From positions 1 to 48,629 of the forward strand of contig NZ_BAUA01000081.1 in NCBI RefSeq assembly GCF_000710915.1: a stretch of DNA of 48,629 bases. The letters are read 5' to 3'. The translations under genes were made by a program, and so were the position numbers. The notes beneath the pieces were generated by a model. The model searched no databases. It worked only from the letters and a program-made list of their open reading frames with translations, and was not told the origin of the DNA. Source of the stretch: Nocardia brasiliensis IFM 10847. Lineage in GTDB: Bacteria > Actinomycetota > Actinomycetes > Mycobacteriales > Mycobacteriaceae. The first letter of the stretch is position 1. Each line of letters opens with the position of its first letter. Shown here piece after piece: positions 1 to 7,652 of this stretch.

Positions 1-2
1 AC

Positions 3-956
3 GACATCATCGGCATCCTGAAGATCTGGACCGGTGACGCCGCCCGCCTCACCCAGGGCCGCCCGGCCTTGGCCGACACCGAACCCGAACTCGCGCAACG
101 TCCGTCCCGGCTCACCGTCACCATCGGGCTGGGCCCGGCGGTGTTCGCGAGCGTGCCGCAGCGCCGACCGACCTGGCTGCGTCCGTTGCCGCCGTTCGCC
201 ATCGACCGCCTCGATCCGGCGTGGAGCGACGGCGATCTGCTGTTGCAGGTGTGCGCGGACGAGGCAACGACCGTGTCGCACGCGGTGCGCGTGCTGTGCC
301 GCAGTGTCGCGTCGCTGGTGCGGGTGCGCTGGGTGCAGCGCGGATTCCGGGACGCCGCCCCCGGCCGGACCCCGCGCAACCTGATGGGCCAGGTGGACGG
401 CACGGTGAACATCGCGCCGGGCACTGCCGATTTCGATCGGCTGGTCTGGGACGACGGCGCCGGGCAGCCCTGGCTGGCGGGCGGCACCTCGCTGGTGCTG
501 CGGCGGATCGCGATGACGCTGGACACCTGGGATGAGATCGACCAGGAGGGCAGGGAACTCACCGTCGGCCGGAGGGTCGACACCGGGGCTCCGCTCACCG
601 GCACCGAGGAATTCGACGAACCGGATTTCGCCGCGGTCGACGCGAACGGCATCCCGGTCATCCCGCCGTCCTCGCATATCGCCCGCGCGCATCACACTCA
701 CGACGGGGAACGTTTCCTGCGCCGCGGCTACAACTACGACGACGCCCCGGCGGCCGGTCAGATCTCGAACTCGGGCCTGCTGTTCGCCGCGTACCAGCGC
801 GACGTGGACGCCCAGTTCCTACCGGTGCAGCAGCGGCTCGCGCAGTTCGACGCGCTCAATGTGTGGACGACGCCGGTGGGTTCGGCGGTGTTCGTCATTC
901 CGCCGGGGGTTGCCGCGCCGGGCGGGTACATCGGGCAGTCGCTGTTCGAATCATGA
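3..956 (+). CDS. DyP-type heme peroxidase, 5'-truncated by window edge
   Basis: The reading frame is open from base 3, so the gene starts upstream of the window; an internal GTG/TTG should not be taken as the start. About 317 residues are visible. The DyP signature appears as NLMGQVDGTVN, whose Asp belongs to the GxxDG motif that activates peroxide. A later SHIARAHH stretch is the likely proximal heme-histidine region, followed by the family C-terminal pattern LFAAYQRD and a final FVIPPG segment. DyP enzymes oxidise dyes and phenolics with H2O2, and many actinobacterial members are Tat-exported together with iron or copper proteins. Any Tat signal and upstream partners lie outside the window, so the location cannot be judged. 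Family assignment is firm; the substrate is unknown. Confidence 0.9.
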   Translation, partial: DIIGILKIWTGDAARLTQGRPALADTEPELAQRPSRLTVTIGLGPAVFASVPQRRPTWLRPLPPFAIDRLDPAWSDGDLLLQVCADEATTVSHAVRVLCRSVASLVRVRWVQRGFRDAAPGRTPRNLMGQVDGTVNIAPGTADFDRLVWDDGAGQPWLAGGTSLVLRRIAMTLDTWDEIDQEGRELTVGRRVDTGAPLTGTEEFDEPDFAAVDANGIPVIPPSSHIARAHHTHDGERFLRRGYNYDDAPAAGQISNSGLLFAAYQRDVDAQFLPVQQRLAQFDALNVWTTPVGSAVFVIPPGVAAPGGYIGQSLFES

Positions 957-962
957 GGCGGG

Positions 963-1004
963 GGTCCGCTGCCGGCCGCGGCAGGCAGCGGACCGAGCCG
1001 TTTT
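963..1004. terminator. Bidirectional hairpin between convergent genes
   Basis: A perfect 11-bp stem (GGTCCGCTGCC at 963-973 pairs with 984-994) sits seven bases after the peroxidase stop and is followed by a short T run at 1001-1004. The downstream minus-strand gene ends inside that T run, so one hairpin probably serves both convergent genes. Confidence 0.8.
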
Positions 1005-1308
1005 AATCGACGAAGACGCTGCCGCCCTTGGGCAGGTAGCCGATCGTCGCCGGCGGCACCTCACCGAAGGACGCTCCCGAGCAGTCGCCGCTCGCGTACG
1101 CCTTGATCGCCCGGTCGGTAGCGTTGCCGACGGAGATCTGCAGCGTCGTGTAGAAGTTGTCCTCGGCCTTGATGCAGCCGACCGGGTTGTCGTGCGCGGT
1201 GTTGTTGATGGTCACCGTGCCGGTCGCGGCCTGCGCCGTGCCCGGTGCCAGAAAACCGACCGCACCCGCGAGGGCGATCGCACCGACAAACCCAGCAGTA
1301 CGAAACAT
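1003..1308 (-). CDS. Small secreted protein, function unknown
   Basis: This 101-residue protein has a clean Sec signal peptide: MFRTAGF, a hydrophobic core, then an Ala-x-Ala site near AQAA at about residues 25-28. The mature part of about 73 residues holds two cysteines (in GCIKAE and GDCSG), which may form one disulfide. The start is fixed by a strong GGAGG seven bases upstream of the ATG. A much longer open frame runs through this gene into the upstream HdeD-like gene, but it joins two unrelated proteins and should not be annotated as one. I do not recognise the mature domain. The extracytoplasmic location is well supported; the role is unknown. Confidence 0.8.
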   Translation of the reverse strand: MFRTAGFVGAIALAGAVGFLAPGTAQAATGTVTINNTAHDNPVGCIKAEDNFYTTLQISVGNATDRAIKAYASGDCSGASFGEVPPATIGYLPKGGSVFVD

Positions 1309-1469
1309 TCGTGCCTCCAGTTCATTTCGATGTCGACCAACCCCGATGCCGACCTCGGTGTCTATTGCGCCTGCATTCTGACACGAGCACGGTCCCGGCG
1401 GAAAGAGTGCAGGTGAACGCGGTGCGGCCGCCGTGCCCAGCGGGACACGGCGGCCGCGACAGCGAGAAT

Positions 1470-2055
1470 TCAGATTCCGGAGTGCTGAAGCCGCTTGGCG
1501 TCCTTGCGAACTCCGAACGCCGTGATCATTTCCATCACGCCGAGCACGATCAACCACACGCCGACCACGACGGCCAGCGTGGCCACCGACGACAGCGGCC
1601 ACGCGATCAGCACGATGCCCGCGATCACGGTGAGCACGCCGAAGAACACGGTCAACCAGCGGCCCGGCACGTCCGGCTCGGACAGCGCGATCATCACCGC
1701 CGCGACGCCCCGGAACAACCAGCCGATCCCGATCCAGATGGCAAGCAGCAGAATCGAAGTCAGCTCGTCCCGGAAGCAGAACACGCCGATCGCGATGGAC
1801 AGCACGCCGCTGATGAAGGCCAGCACCCGCATCCCCGGTGCCGGTCGGCGCGCCGAAGGCGGCCATCAGCTGCAGGAAGCCGCTGACCACCAGGTAGATG
1901 CCGAACAGCACACCCGCGGCGAGCAGGGTGACGCCGGGCCACACGAGAATGATCACGCCGAGGATCACCGAGAGGATGCCGGTGACCAGAATTGTTTGCC
2001 ACGCACTGCGGGCAAGAGACTGCAGAGGACCCTCGAGCACGCTGTTTGTCGTCAT
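1470..2055 (-). pseudogene. HdeD-family membrane protein, frameshifted
   Basis: Two minus-strand frames together make one HdeD-type protein of about 195 residues. The N-terminal half (from the ATG at 2055) has the hydrophobic helices TILVTGILSVILG and VLFGIYLVVSGF and ends near the codons for PTGTG. The C-terminal half continues one frame over with MRVLAFISGVL, WIGIGWLFRG and WLIVLGVMEMITAF. The shift lies at the CCCC run at 1833-1836. The total of 586 bases is a multiple of three plus one, so one extra base explains the break. HdeD proteins are small multi-span inner-membrane proteins linked to acid resistance in enterobacteria; actinobacterial copies have no settled role. Either a true recent frameshift or a sequencing indel in the homopolymer would give this picture. 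Confidence 0.75.
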
Positions 2056-2131
2056 GATCAGATGTTAGGCCCTGCTACCCGGGTTCCCTGGACATTTGCT
2101 CACCGAACCCGCAGCGTCGCGCTACCGCGAA

Positions 2132-2575
2132 TTACCCGCCGTTTCCGCCGGGCGCGCCGGGGCCGTCCGCGTCGGCGACGATATTGACCATCCAGCCGGT
2201 GCCGAACCGGTCCTGGCACATGCCGAACTCGTCGCCCCACATCTGCTTCTCCAGCGGCACCGATACCGTGCCCGCGGCGGCGAGCCGATCCCAGTAGCCG
2301 CGCAACTCCGCGGCGTCGGAACCGCTGAGGCTGATCGAAATGCTGCTGCCCGGTTTGTATTCCATGCCGGGCGGGGTATCGGCGGCCATCAGGGTGAACC
2401 CGCTCGGGGTCTCCAGGACGCCGTGCATGACCAGCTCGGCACCGGGCGCCTGTTGGTCGCTGAATTCGCCGAAGGTGCTGATGGTCAGGGTGCCGCCGAA
2501 CACGTCGCGGTAGAACTCCAGAGCTGCGCGGGCCGTGTCGCCGAAACTGAGGTACGGGTTGAGCCGGGAGGTCAT
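2132..2575 (-). CDS. VOC-superfamily protein, PhnB-like
   Basis: This 147-residue protein has the two-repeat layout of the PhnB/glyoxalase-like VOC fold. It opens with LNPYLSFGDTARAALEFY, carries FGGTL and MAADTPPGM in the first half, and has WGDEFGMCQDRFGTGWMVN in the second half. The closest known type is the group once labelled 3-demethylubiquinone methyltransferase-like, which are not methyltransferases. Most are metal-dependent or resistance-like proteins without a proven substrate. The gene stands alone, divergent from the glycosyltransferase across a 177-bp gap. The fold is secure; the reaction is not assigned. Confidence 0.85.
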   Translation of the reverse strand: MTSRLNPYLSFGDTARAALEFYRDVFGGTLTISTFGEFSDQQAPGAELVMHGVLETPSGFTLMAADTPPGMEYKPGSSISISLSGSDAAELRGYWDRLAAAGTVSVPLEKQMWGDEFGMCQDRFGTGWMVNIVADADGPGAPGGNGG

Positions 2576-2752
2576 GTCACGAGGTTAGTTGTCCTCAGCA
2601 CCGGGTGCGATAAGTAACGCCTGGCGCGCCGGGGTTTATCGCCGCTGGAGCTCGGGTAGTTATCTCTCAATGGCTCTCGTCGGGTGCGCTCTCCTGGGGT
2701 GAAACGGATGCGGGTCACGTTTTCGTGGGTCCCGGGTGGCTAGGAGAAGAGG

Positions 2753-3742
2753 GTGGCGGTTGTACTCGTGCTGCAGGCACGTGGGCTCGGTGATCTACTC
2801 ACCGCGGTCCCGGCGCTTCGTGCGCTGCGTCGTGCCAGGCCACACGACCGCATCGTGCTCGCCGCGCCGCCTCGCCTCAAGCCCATCGTCGACCTGATCG
2901 CCTCTGTCGACGCGATGGTGCCCACCGCCGACGCGGGCGCCCTGCGCTGGGACGCGCCCGGACCGCAGCTGGCCGTGAACCTGCACGGGCCGAGCACCGA
3001 AAGCATTGTGGCGCTGGAGAAGACCGAGCCGGGGCGCATCCTGAGCTATCGCAATCCGGCGTTCCCGGAATTGTCCGGCCCCGAGTGGCAGCCGGACATG
3101 CATCACGTGGACCGCTGGTGCCACCTGCTGGAATCCGACGAGATCGTCGCCGACCGGCGCAACCTCGGACTGGTGCCGCCGGTCTCCACCACCAGCCACC
3201 GGGACTGCGTGGTGGTACACGTCGGCGCGGGCGCGCCCGCCCGGCGCTGGCCGCCCGACCGGTTCGCCGCCGTCGTCCGGCACCTGCTGGTGCTGGGCCG
3301 GGAGGTGGTGCTCACCGGCGACGAATACGAGCGGGAGATCGCGCTGAACATCGCCGCGCGCGCCGGACTACCGATCGGCCGGGTACTCGCCGGGGAACAA
3401 AACCTGACCGAACTGGCCGCCACCGTCGCGGAGGCGAGCCTGGTGGTCTGCGGCGACACCGGGGTCGCGCACTTGGCCACCGCGTTCGGCACCCGCACCG
3501 TCCTGCTCTTCGGCCCCACGCCGCCGCGCTGGGCCGGGCCCCCGCCGCACCTGCTGAACCGCCACGCCGTGCTCTGGGCCGGGCAACTCGGCGACCCCTA
3601 CGCCGACACCCCCGACGCCGGCCTGCTCCACATCGGCGTCACCGAGGTCGTCGCCGCCGTCGACAAACAACTCAGCAAGCGCAACTGGCCCGGCACCGGC
3701 ACCCAACAGTCCCGTCGCACCCCTTTCCGCCGCGTCGGCTGA
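2753..3742 (+). CDS. Glycosyltransferase family 9 (heptosyltransferase-like)
   Basis: The protein has 329 residues, starting at a GTG placed six bases after an AGGAG. The N-terminal Rossmann half reads VVLVLQARGLGDLLTAVPAL, typical of the acceptor domain of ADP-heptose:LPS heptosyltransferases. The C-terminal half contains VVHVGAGAPARRW and the nucleotide-sugar region VCGDTGVAHLATAFG followed by FGPTPP, a classic GT9 signature. Actinobacteria lack LPS, so the acceptor must be something else, perhaps a cell-wall glycan or glycolipid. The gene is monocistronic: VOC diverges upstream and ArsR converges downstream. Family confidence is high; donor and acceptor are unknown. Confidence 0.9.
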   Translation: MAVVLVLQARGLGDLLTAVPALRALRRARPHDRIVLAAPPRLKPIVDLIASVDAMVPTADAGALRWDAPGPQLAVNLHGPSTESIVALEKTEPGRILSYRNPAFPELSGPEWQPDMHHVDRWCHLLESDEIVADRRNLGLVPPVSTTSHRDCVVVHVGAGAPARRWPPDRFAAVVRHLLVLGREVVLTGDEYEREIALNIAARAGLPIGRVLAGEQNLTELAATVAEASLVVCGDTGVAHLATAFGTRTVLLFGPTPPRWAGPPPHLLNRHAVLWAGQLGDPYADTPDAGLLHIGVTEVVAAVDKQLSKRNWPGTGTQQSRRTPFRRVG

Positions 3743-3783
3743 GCCCCTGCGCAGAAGGATTGCGGCGGAACAGGTTTGGTTAC

Positions 3784-4101
3784 TCAAGGGTTGGCGCGGG
3801 CGGTTTGGAGGGCGGCGGAGTAGGCGGCGAGGGCGCTGGGCCAGAACTGGTCGAGGTAGTCGCGGGCGTCGCTGAGACCGCGGGGGTCCAGGGAGTAGAG
3901 CCGGCGGGTGCCCTCGGGGCGCATCAGCACCAGGCGCGCCTCGCGCAGGACACGCAGGTGCTGGGAGACCGCCGAGCTGGTCACGCCGGTGACTGCGGCG
4001 AGTTCGCCGACCGAGCGCGGGGCCTGCGGTAATGCCTCGAAGATGGCCCGCCGAGTCGGGTCGGACAACGCCTCGAGCGCACGAACTCCATTAGTCGCCA
4101 C
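3784..4101 (-). CDS. ArsR-family transcriptional regulator
   Basis: This 105-residue winged-helix protein contains ALSDPTRRAIFEAL, the recognition-helix pattern TSSAVSQHLRVL, and a wing near RPEGTRRLYSLDP. No paired cysteines of the classical metal-sensing type (CVCD) are present, so it is probably not an arsenic or cadmium sensor. The C-terminal YLDQFWPSALAAY resembles the ArsR subgroup often linked to SRPBCC/AHSA1 genes, but none is adjacent. The start is a GTG with no clear ribosome-binding site, consistent with leaderless translation. The start codon lies within an inverted repeat that could be an autoregulatory operator. Confidence 0.9.
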   Translation of the reverse strand: MATNGVRALEALSDPTRRAIFEALPQAPRSVGELAAVTGVTSSAVSQHLRVLREARLVLMRPEGTRRLYSLDPRGLSDARDYLDQFWPSALAAYSAALQTARANP

Positions 4102-4126
4102 TTAAACAGTGTGATCAACTGGCGAC
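4094..4126. promoter_or_regulatory. Inverted repeat at the arsR start codon, possible operator
   Basis: GTCGCCA (4094-4100) and TGGCGAC (4120-4126) form a perfect 7-bp inverted repeat with a 19-bp spacer. The left arm overlaps the GTG start of the ArsR gene (4099-4101), where a dimeric regulator could block transcription. No binding data exist, so operator function is inferred from position and symmetry. Confidence 0.45.
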
Positions 4127-4284
4127 CGCACGGTCAACTCGGCGCATTACGGAATTCCCCAAGGTGAGCACGCGAGGCGCGCCGCCTCGTTACCCATTCG
4201 TGACCAGCGAACTGGGCTTTCGCACCCCTGTGACGGTTGCCACAGGATTGCGGAGTCGCTGTTCACCTCCCGTACGTTCATCTC

Positions 4285-4983
4285 ATGCCCGTGACCGTTC
4301 CGTTATCTTCACGTCGGGGCGCGACCCGGACCCGGCGCCGCCGCGCCGCCACCCGCGCGGTGGCCGTGTCCGCCGTCGTCAGCGCCTCGCTCGGGGTGCT
4401 CGCCGCCGCCGAGCAGACCGGCTCCGGCCACCTGACCGCCGGCGCCCGCGCCGCCGCCGACACCGAGGTGGCCACCCAAACCGCGTTCACCGCGTTCACC
4501 CCGCGCGAAGCCCAGATGCCGCAGACCGTCCCGGAGAGCGTCGTCTGGGAGCAGCACCGCCTGGCCGTGGAGGCCGCGCGACCCAAGACCGTTCGCCCCA
4601 TCGCGGGCATTCTCACCTCCACCTTCGGCATGCGCTGGGGCGCGTTGCACGCGGGCCTCGACCTGGCCGACGCGATCGGCACGCCGATCGCCGCGGTCAC
4701 CGACGGCGTGGTGATCGAGGCCGGACCGGCCAGCGGCTTCGGCATGTGGGTGCGGGTGCAGCAGGACGACGGCACCATCGGCATCTACGGCCACGTGAAC
4801 GACATCCTGGCCACCGTCGGCCAGCAGGTTCGCGCGGGCGACATCATCGCCACCGTCGGCAACCGCGGCTTCTCCACCGGCCCGCACCTGCACTACGAGA
4901 TCCACACCGCGGGCGGCGAGCCGATCGACCCGCTGCCCTGGCTCGCGAGCCGCGGCATCGACATCCTGCGCAACACCCCGTAG
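4285..4983 (+). CDS. M23-family metallopeptidase, secreted
   Basis: From the ATG at 4285 the protein has 232 residues. An earlier in-frame TTG at 4237 is less likely. It begins with a basic stretch (GATRTRRRRAATR) and a hydrophobic segment (AVAVSAVVSASLGVLAA), consistent with an export signal or membrane anchor. The LytM/M23 domain fills the C-terminal half: the first zinc ligands lie in HAGLDLA (HxxxD), the Gly-rich beta core is GTIGIYGHVNDI, and the catalytic HxH motif is GPHLHYEIH. These enzymes cut peptidoglycan cross-bridges and act in growth or division. All ligands are intact, so the peptidase should be active. A strong hairpin follows the stop codon. Confidence 0.9.
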   Translation: MPVTVPLSSRRGATRTRRRRAATRAVAVSAVVSASLGVLAAAEQTGSGHLTAGARAAADTEVATQTAFTAFTPREAQMPQTVPESVVWEQHRLAVEAARPKTVRPIAGILTSTFGMRWGALHAGLDLADAIGTPIAAVTDGVVIEAGPASGFGMWVRVQQDDGTIGIYGHVNDILATVGQQVRAGDIIATVGNRGFSTGPHLHYEIHTAGGEPIDPLPWLASRGIDILRNTP

Positions 4984-5026
4984 TCCCACCCCTTCGCGAG
5001 TCGATGAGGGGCTGGCGAAACCCGGA

Positions 5027-5076
5027 GCGGTTCGGCCGCGATCGCGTCACCGTCGACGCGCTCGCGGCCGAACCGC
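5027..5076. terminator. Hairpin downstream of the M23 gene
   Basis: A perfect 15-bp stem (5027-5041 against 5062-5076, GCGGTTCGGCCGCGA and its complement) with a 20-base loop starts 43 bases after the M23 stop codon. There is no T tract, as is common for actinobacterial gene-end hairpins. Confidence 0.6.
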
Positions 5077-5086
5077 CTCCGTGCTC

Positions 5087-5129
5087 AGTACCCTGGTACT
5101 AGACGCGACACCTCGGGTACTAGACGCGA
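5087..5129 (+). promoter_or_regulatory. Tandem 14-bp repeats upstream of the membrane-protein gene
   Basis: GGTACTAGACGCGA occurs at 5095-5108 and again at 5116-5129, a 21-bp period (two helical turns). The first copy is also the right half of a perfect palindrome AGTACC-CT-GGTACT at 5087-5100. The array ends 52 bases before the downstream ATG. Same-face spacing suggests cooperative binding by one regulator, which is not identified. Confidence 0.5.
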
Positions 5130-5181
5130 ATAGCGCTGCGGCGGGACGTCTTCCACGGGTCCCGCTTCCTACCGTCGGTGC

Positions 5182-6219
5182 ATGGCTACCACAGATCTGG
5201 CCGCCGGGCCCGGCGCACCGACGCCGACGAACCGGCCGCACCCGGGCGCCGCCGGGCTCGTCCGGACCGCCGCCCACCTGCATCGTCCGCTCATGGTGTC
5301 GGTCGCCTTCATGGCCGCCCTCGCCGTCGTCTCCGCAATCGGCATGCTGGTCGACGACCGGCAGTTGCTCGGCGAATCGGTCTGGCTCAAGCCGTTCAAG
5401 TTCGGCTTCGCCTTCACCCTCTACAGCGCCACCCTCGCGTTCCTGCTGTCGTTGCCGCACAAGGGAAGTCGCGCGACCTGGTGGCTGGGCACGGTGTTCG
5501 CGATCACCGGCGTGCTCGACGTGGGTTTTATCGCGGTGCAAGGCGCGCGCGGCACGTTCAGCCACTTCAACAATGTCGATGCCGACCCGGTCAACCAGAT
5601 CGGCCAGCAGATCTTCATGTCCGGTGTGCCCGGCCTGTTCCTGGCGAACCTGCTGATCGCGCTGATCCTGTGCTGGCAACGGCTGGTCGACCGGCCGACC
5701 GCGAACGCGATCCGTTTCGGACTGCTTTTCGCCGTGGCCGGCATGGCCATGGGGTACCTGATGGGTTTTACCGGCAAGCAGCTGGTGCGTGACGCGGACG
5801 GCGAGGTCGTCGAATTGATCGCGGGCCATACCGTCATCGATCCGGCGCTGCGTGACCTGTCCCCGCGCGACGCGGCCCCCGGCATGCCGATCACGCACTG
5901 GAGCACGATCGGAGGCGACCTGCGCGTCCCGCACTTCGTCGGGCTGCACGGCATCCAGGTGCTGCTGCTCGCGGTGCTCGTGCTGGCCTGGTTGGCGCCC
6001 CGCTACCGGTGGCTGCGGGCCGAACGCACCCGCGCCGCGGTGATCGGCGTCCTCGGCCTCGGCTACACCGGGCTGCTCGCCATCGTGTTCGCCCAGGCGA
6101 TGCGTGCCCAGTCGCTGGCCCACCCGGACGCCACCACGCTGCTGGCGTTCGGCGGTGTGGTGGCGGGCGTCGGCCTACTCCTCGGCGGAATCTATCTGCG
6201 CCATCGGCATACTCCGTGA
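5182..6219 (+). CDS. Multi-span membrane protein, function unknown
   Basis: This 345-residue protein begins with a polar, Pro-rich tail and then has about eight hydrophobic segments, including MVSVAFMAALAVVSAIGML, FKFGFAFTLYSATLAFLL, GLFLANLLIALILCW, LLFAVAGMAMGYLMG and VLLLAVLVLAWLA. A long polar loop between the fifth and sixth segments holds a His-containing motif, FVGLHGIQ, and an earlier HWSTIGGD. I do not recognise the family. Conserved His in loops and helices hints at heme or metal binding, but that is only a guess. It stands alone, preceded by tandem 14-bp repeats and convergent with the zinc-ribbon gene 28 bases downstream. Confidence 0.8.
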   Translation: MATTDLAAGPGAPTPTNRPHPGAAGLVRTAAHLHRPLMVSVAFMAALAVVSAIGMLVDDRQLLGESVWLKPFKFGFAFTLYSATLAFLLSLPHKGSRATWWLGTVFAITGVLDVGFIAVQGARGTFSHFNNVDADPVNQIGQQIFMSGVPGLFLANLLIALILCWQRLVDRPTANAIRFGLLFAVAGMAMGYLMGFTGKQLVRDADGEVVELIAGHTVIDPALRDLSPRDAAPGMPITHWSTIGGDLRVPHFVGLHGIQVLLLAVLVLAWLAPRYRWLRAERTRAAVIGVLGLGYTGLLAIVFAQAMRAQSLAHPDATTLLAFGGVVAGVGLLLGGIYLRHRHTP

Positions 6220-6247
6220 GGTGCGCCGCCCAGGGCCGCTGTCGCGC

Positions 6248-6592
6248 TCAGCGCAGCCGTTCAGCGTCGCGGGCCAGTTCGACCAGGGCTTTGCCGAGGG
6301 TGGCCAGCTCCTCGTGCGAGGCGCCCTCGTCGATGGCGATGGCGACGTCTTCGGCGGCGCACCGGGCGGCGAACCAGCGATCGGCCAGATCGGTGGCCTC
6401 CTGGGCGCTGAGCACCACGGAATCGTCGGGAATCCCGGTGCCCTTCAGGCTGTTGCGATGCTCGTAGGCCCGCTGACGACACGACTGCCGGCAGTACCGG
6501 CGACGACGGCCGGCCTCCGACTCCACGATCTCTCGCCCGCACCACAGGCAGGACAGTTGACGAGAGTGACGACGATCAGAGATTGAACACAC
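6248..6592 (-). CDS. Small four-cysteine zinc-ribbon protein
   Basis: The product has 114 residues from a GTG start that follows a run of G. Cysteines 15, 18, 34 and 38 make a CxxC-x15-CxxxC pattern within a strongly basic stretch (GRRRRYCRQSCRQRAYEHR), which looks like a compact Zn ribbon that could contact nucleic acid. The C-terminal half is helical and acidic (EATDLADRWFAARCAAEDVAIAIDEG). The gene is divergent from rbpA. A small hypothetical gene, Rv2049c, also neighbours rbpA in M. tuberculosis; equivalence is suggested by position only. Function is unknown. Confidence 0.75.
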   Translation of the reverse strand: MCSISDRRHSRQLSCLWCGREIVESEAGRRRRYCRQSCRQRAYEHRNSLKGTGIPDDSVVLSAQEATDLADRWFAARCAAEDVAIAIDEGASHEELATLGKALVELARDAERLR

Positions 6593-6733
6593 CCCCCTAT
6601 CGAGAAGTCAGGCAGGACAGCAAGCGGCGCGACATGACGCAGAACCTTAACGGTTCGGCGGGCGCGGACCGGTCAGCGACCCTCGCCGAACCCGCCGACC
6701 GCGGGCGTGGCGCGGCCCCCGCGCCGGTGCGAC

Positions 6734-6750
6734 TACAATGGAACGGTTCC
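6734..6750 (+). promoter_or_regulatory. Candidate rbpA promoter element
   Basis: Within the 277-base gap before rbpA, TACAAT at 6734-6739 resembles a -10 hexamer and is followed at once by the palindrome GGAAC-G-GTTCC (6740-6750). No convincing -35 is visible. A second GGGAAC lies 30 bases further on, the kind of -35 used by ECF sigma factors, but its matching -10 spacing is poor. Low confidence. Confidence 0.3.
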
Positions 6751-6869
6751 GCGGCCGCGACGGGAACTATCGGCGCAGGCCCGTACGCTGTACCTGAGGT
6801 CGAGCACGAGAACGTTCGTCCGGACCCGGTCGCAGCAACAAGACTCGAGCACACAGGGAGAGGCACACC

Positions 6870-7205
6870 ATGGCAGATCGCGTACTCCGGGGCAGTCGGC
6901 TCGGAGCGGTGAGCTACGAGACCGACCGCGACCACGACCTGGCGCCGCGTCGGATCGCCCGGTACCGCACCGACAACGGGGAAGAGTTCGACGTCCCCTT
7001 CGCCGACGACGCCGAGATCCCGCCGACCTGGCTCTGCCGCAACGGTCAGGAGGGCATCCTGATCGAAGGCACCACGGTCGAGACCAAGAAGGTCAAGCCG
7101 CCGCGCACCCACTGGGACATGCTGCTGGAACGCCGCAGCAAGGAAGAGCTCGAGGAACTCCTCAAGGAGCGTCTCGACCTGCTCAAGACCCGCCGCCGGG
7201 TGTAA
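6870..7205 (+). CDS. rbpA: RNA polymerase-binding protein RbpA
   Basis: This 111-residue protein matches RbpA along its length. The N-terminal tail starts ADRVLRGSRLGAVSYETD; the central core runs through ARYRTDNGEEFDVPFADDAEIP and WLCRNGQEG; the basic linker is TKKVKPPRTHWDM; and the C-terminal sigma-interaction helix is KEELEELLKERLDLL. RbpA is actinobacteria-specific, binds RNA polymerase and the principal sigma factor, stabilises open complexes and modulates rifampicin sensitivity. A GGGAGAG lies seven to eight bases before the ATG. It is monocistronic, closed by a strong terminator. In M. tuberculosis its neighbour is the lnt-ppm1 fusion; here lnt is 22 kb away. Confidence 0.97.
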   Translation: MADRVLRGSRLGAVSYETDRDHDLAPRRIARYRTDNGEEFDVPFADDAEIPPTWLCRNGQEGILIEGTTVETKKVKPPRTHWDMLLERRSKEELEELLKERLDLLKTRRRV

Positions 7206-7219
7206 GCGACACCGCAGAG

Positions 7220-7251
7220 GCCGTCCGCATCGCACGATGCGGGCGGCTTTT
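7220..7251 (+). terminator. Intrinsic terminator of rbpA
   Basis: A 13-bp stem with one G-U pair (7220-7232 against 7235-7247, core CCGCATCG/CGATGCGG) has a minimal loop and is followed by TTTT at 7248-7251. It begins 14 bases after the rbpA stop and is the most canonical rho-independent terminator in the window. Confidence 0.9.
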
Positions 7252-7652
7252 CGCATTCCGGGGCCGGGCTGCGGATCGAAGGGGTGTCTTGCCACGGCGC
7301 ACCAGCAGACTCCCGAAGTGCAGCACGAACTCGGCACGGAACTCGTGCGGTCGGTCCGCGCGGCGCATCGCTCCGACCGCCAGTTCACTTGGCAGGCGCG
7401 TAGTTCCGGTGGGGAGGCACTGTCGGTCAAGGCTTTTCCCGCCGAGGGTCACATCTTCCCCACGAGGAGTGACGCTTTCACCTTGCTCTCCCTCATCGGC
7501 CGGTTGGACACGCTGTTGCACGCACCAGTGGGCAGCGTGGTTGCGCGGATAGGTCGGCTGCGCCGCGAAAGCCGGGGCACCGCAGGGAAATACCTGAGCC
7601 CGTCGGCTGGTTGATCCGAAGATCAATGCCGGAGGCGGGGCGGAGGCGAGGG
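7252..7652. other. 401-base stretch without a supportable gene
   Basis: Between the rbpA terminator and the MFS start, open frames exist on both strands (about 125 codons plus, 147 codons minus). Neither has a recognisable domain, and neither has a ribosome-binding site I trust. The plus frame contains a plausible helical stretch (QHELGTELVRSVRAAHR), so a degenerate or orphan gene cannot be excluded. This is also the left edge of the accessory region. Confidence 0.5.

Noticed and set aside
1003..2055. A single 350-codon minus-strand gene
   Set aside because: It joins the N-terminal half of the HdeD-like protein to the small secreted protein by frame noise; both real genes are better explained separately.
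4130..4284. c-di-AMP riboswitch before the M23 peptidase
   Set aside because: Actinobacterial cell-wall hydrolases often carry one, but I could not find its conserved core in this 155-base stretch.
7237..7626. Genes in either strand of the rbpA-MFS gap
   Set aside because: Both open frames lack a credible start site and any family resemblance; the plus frame begins inside the rbpA terminator.
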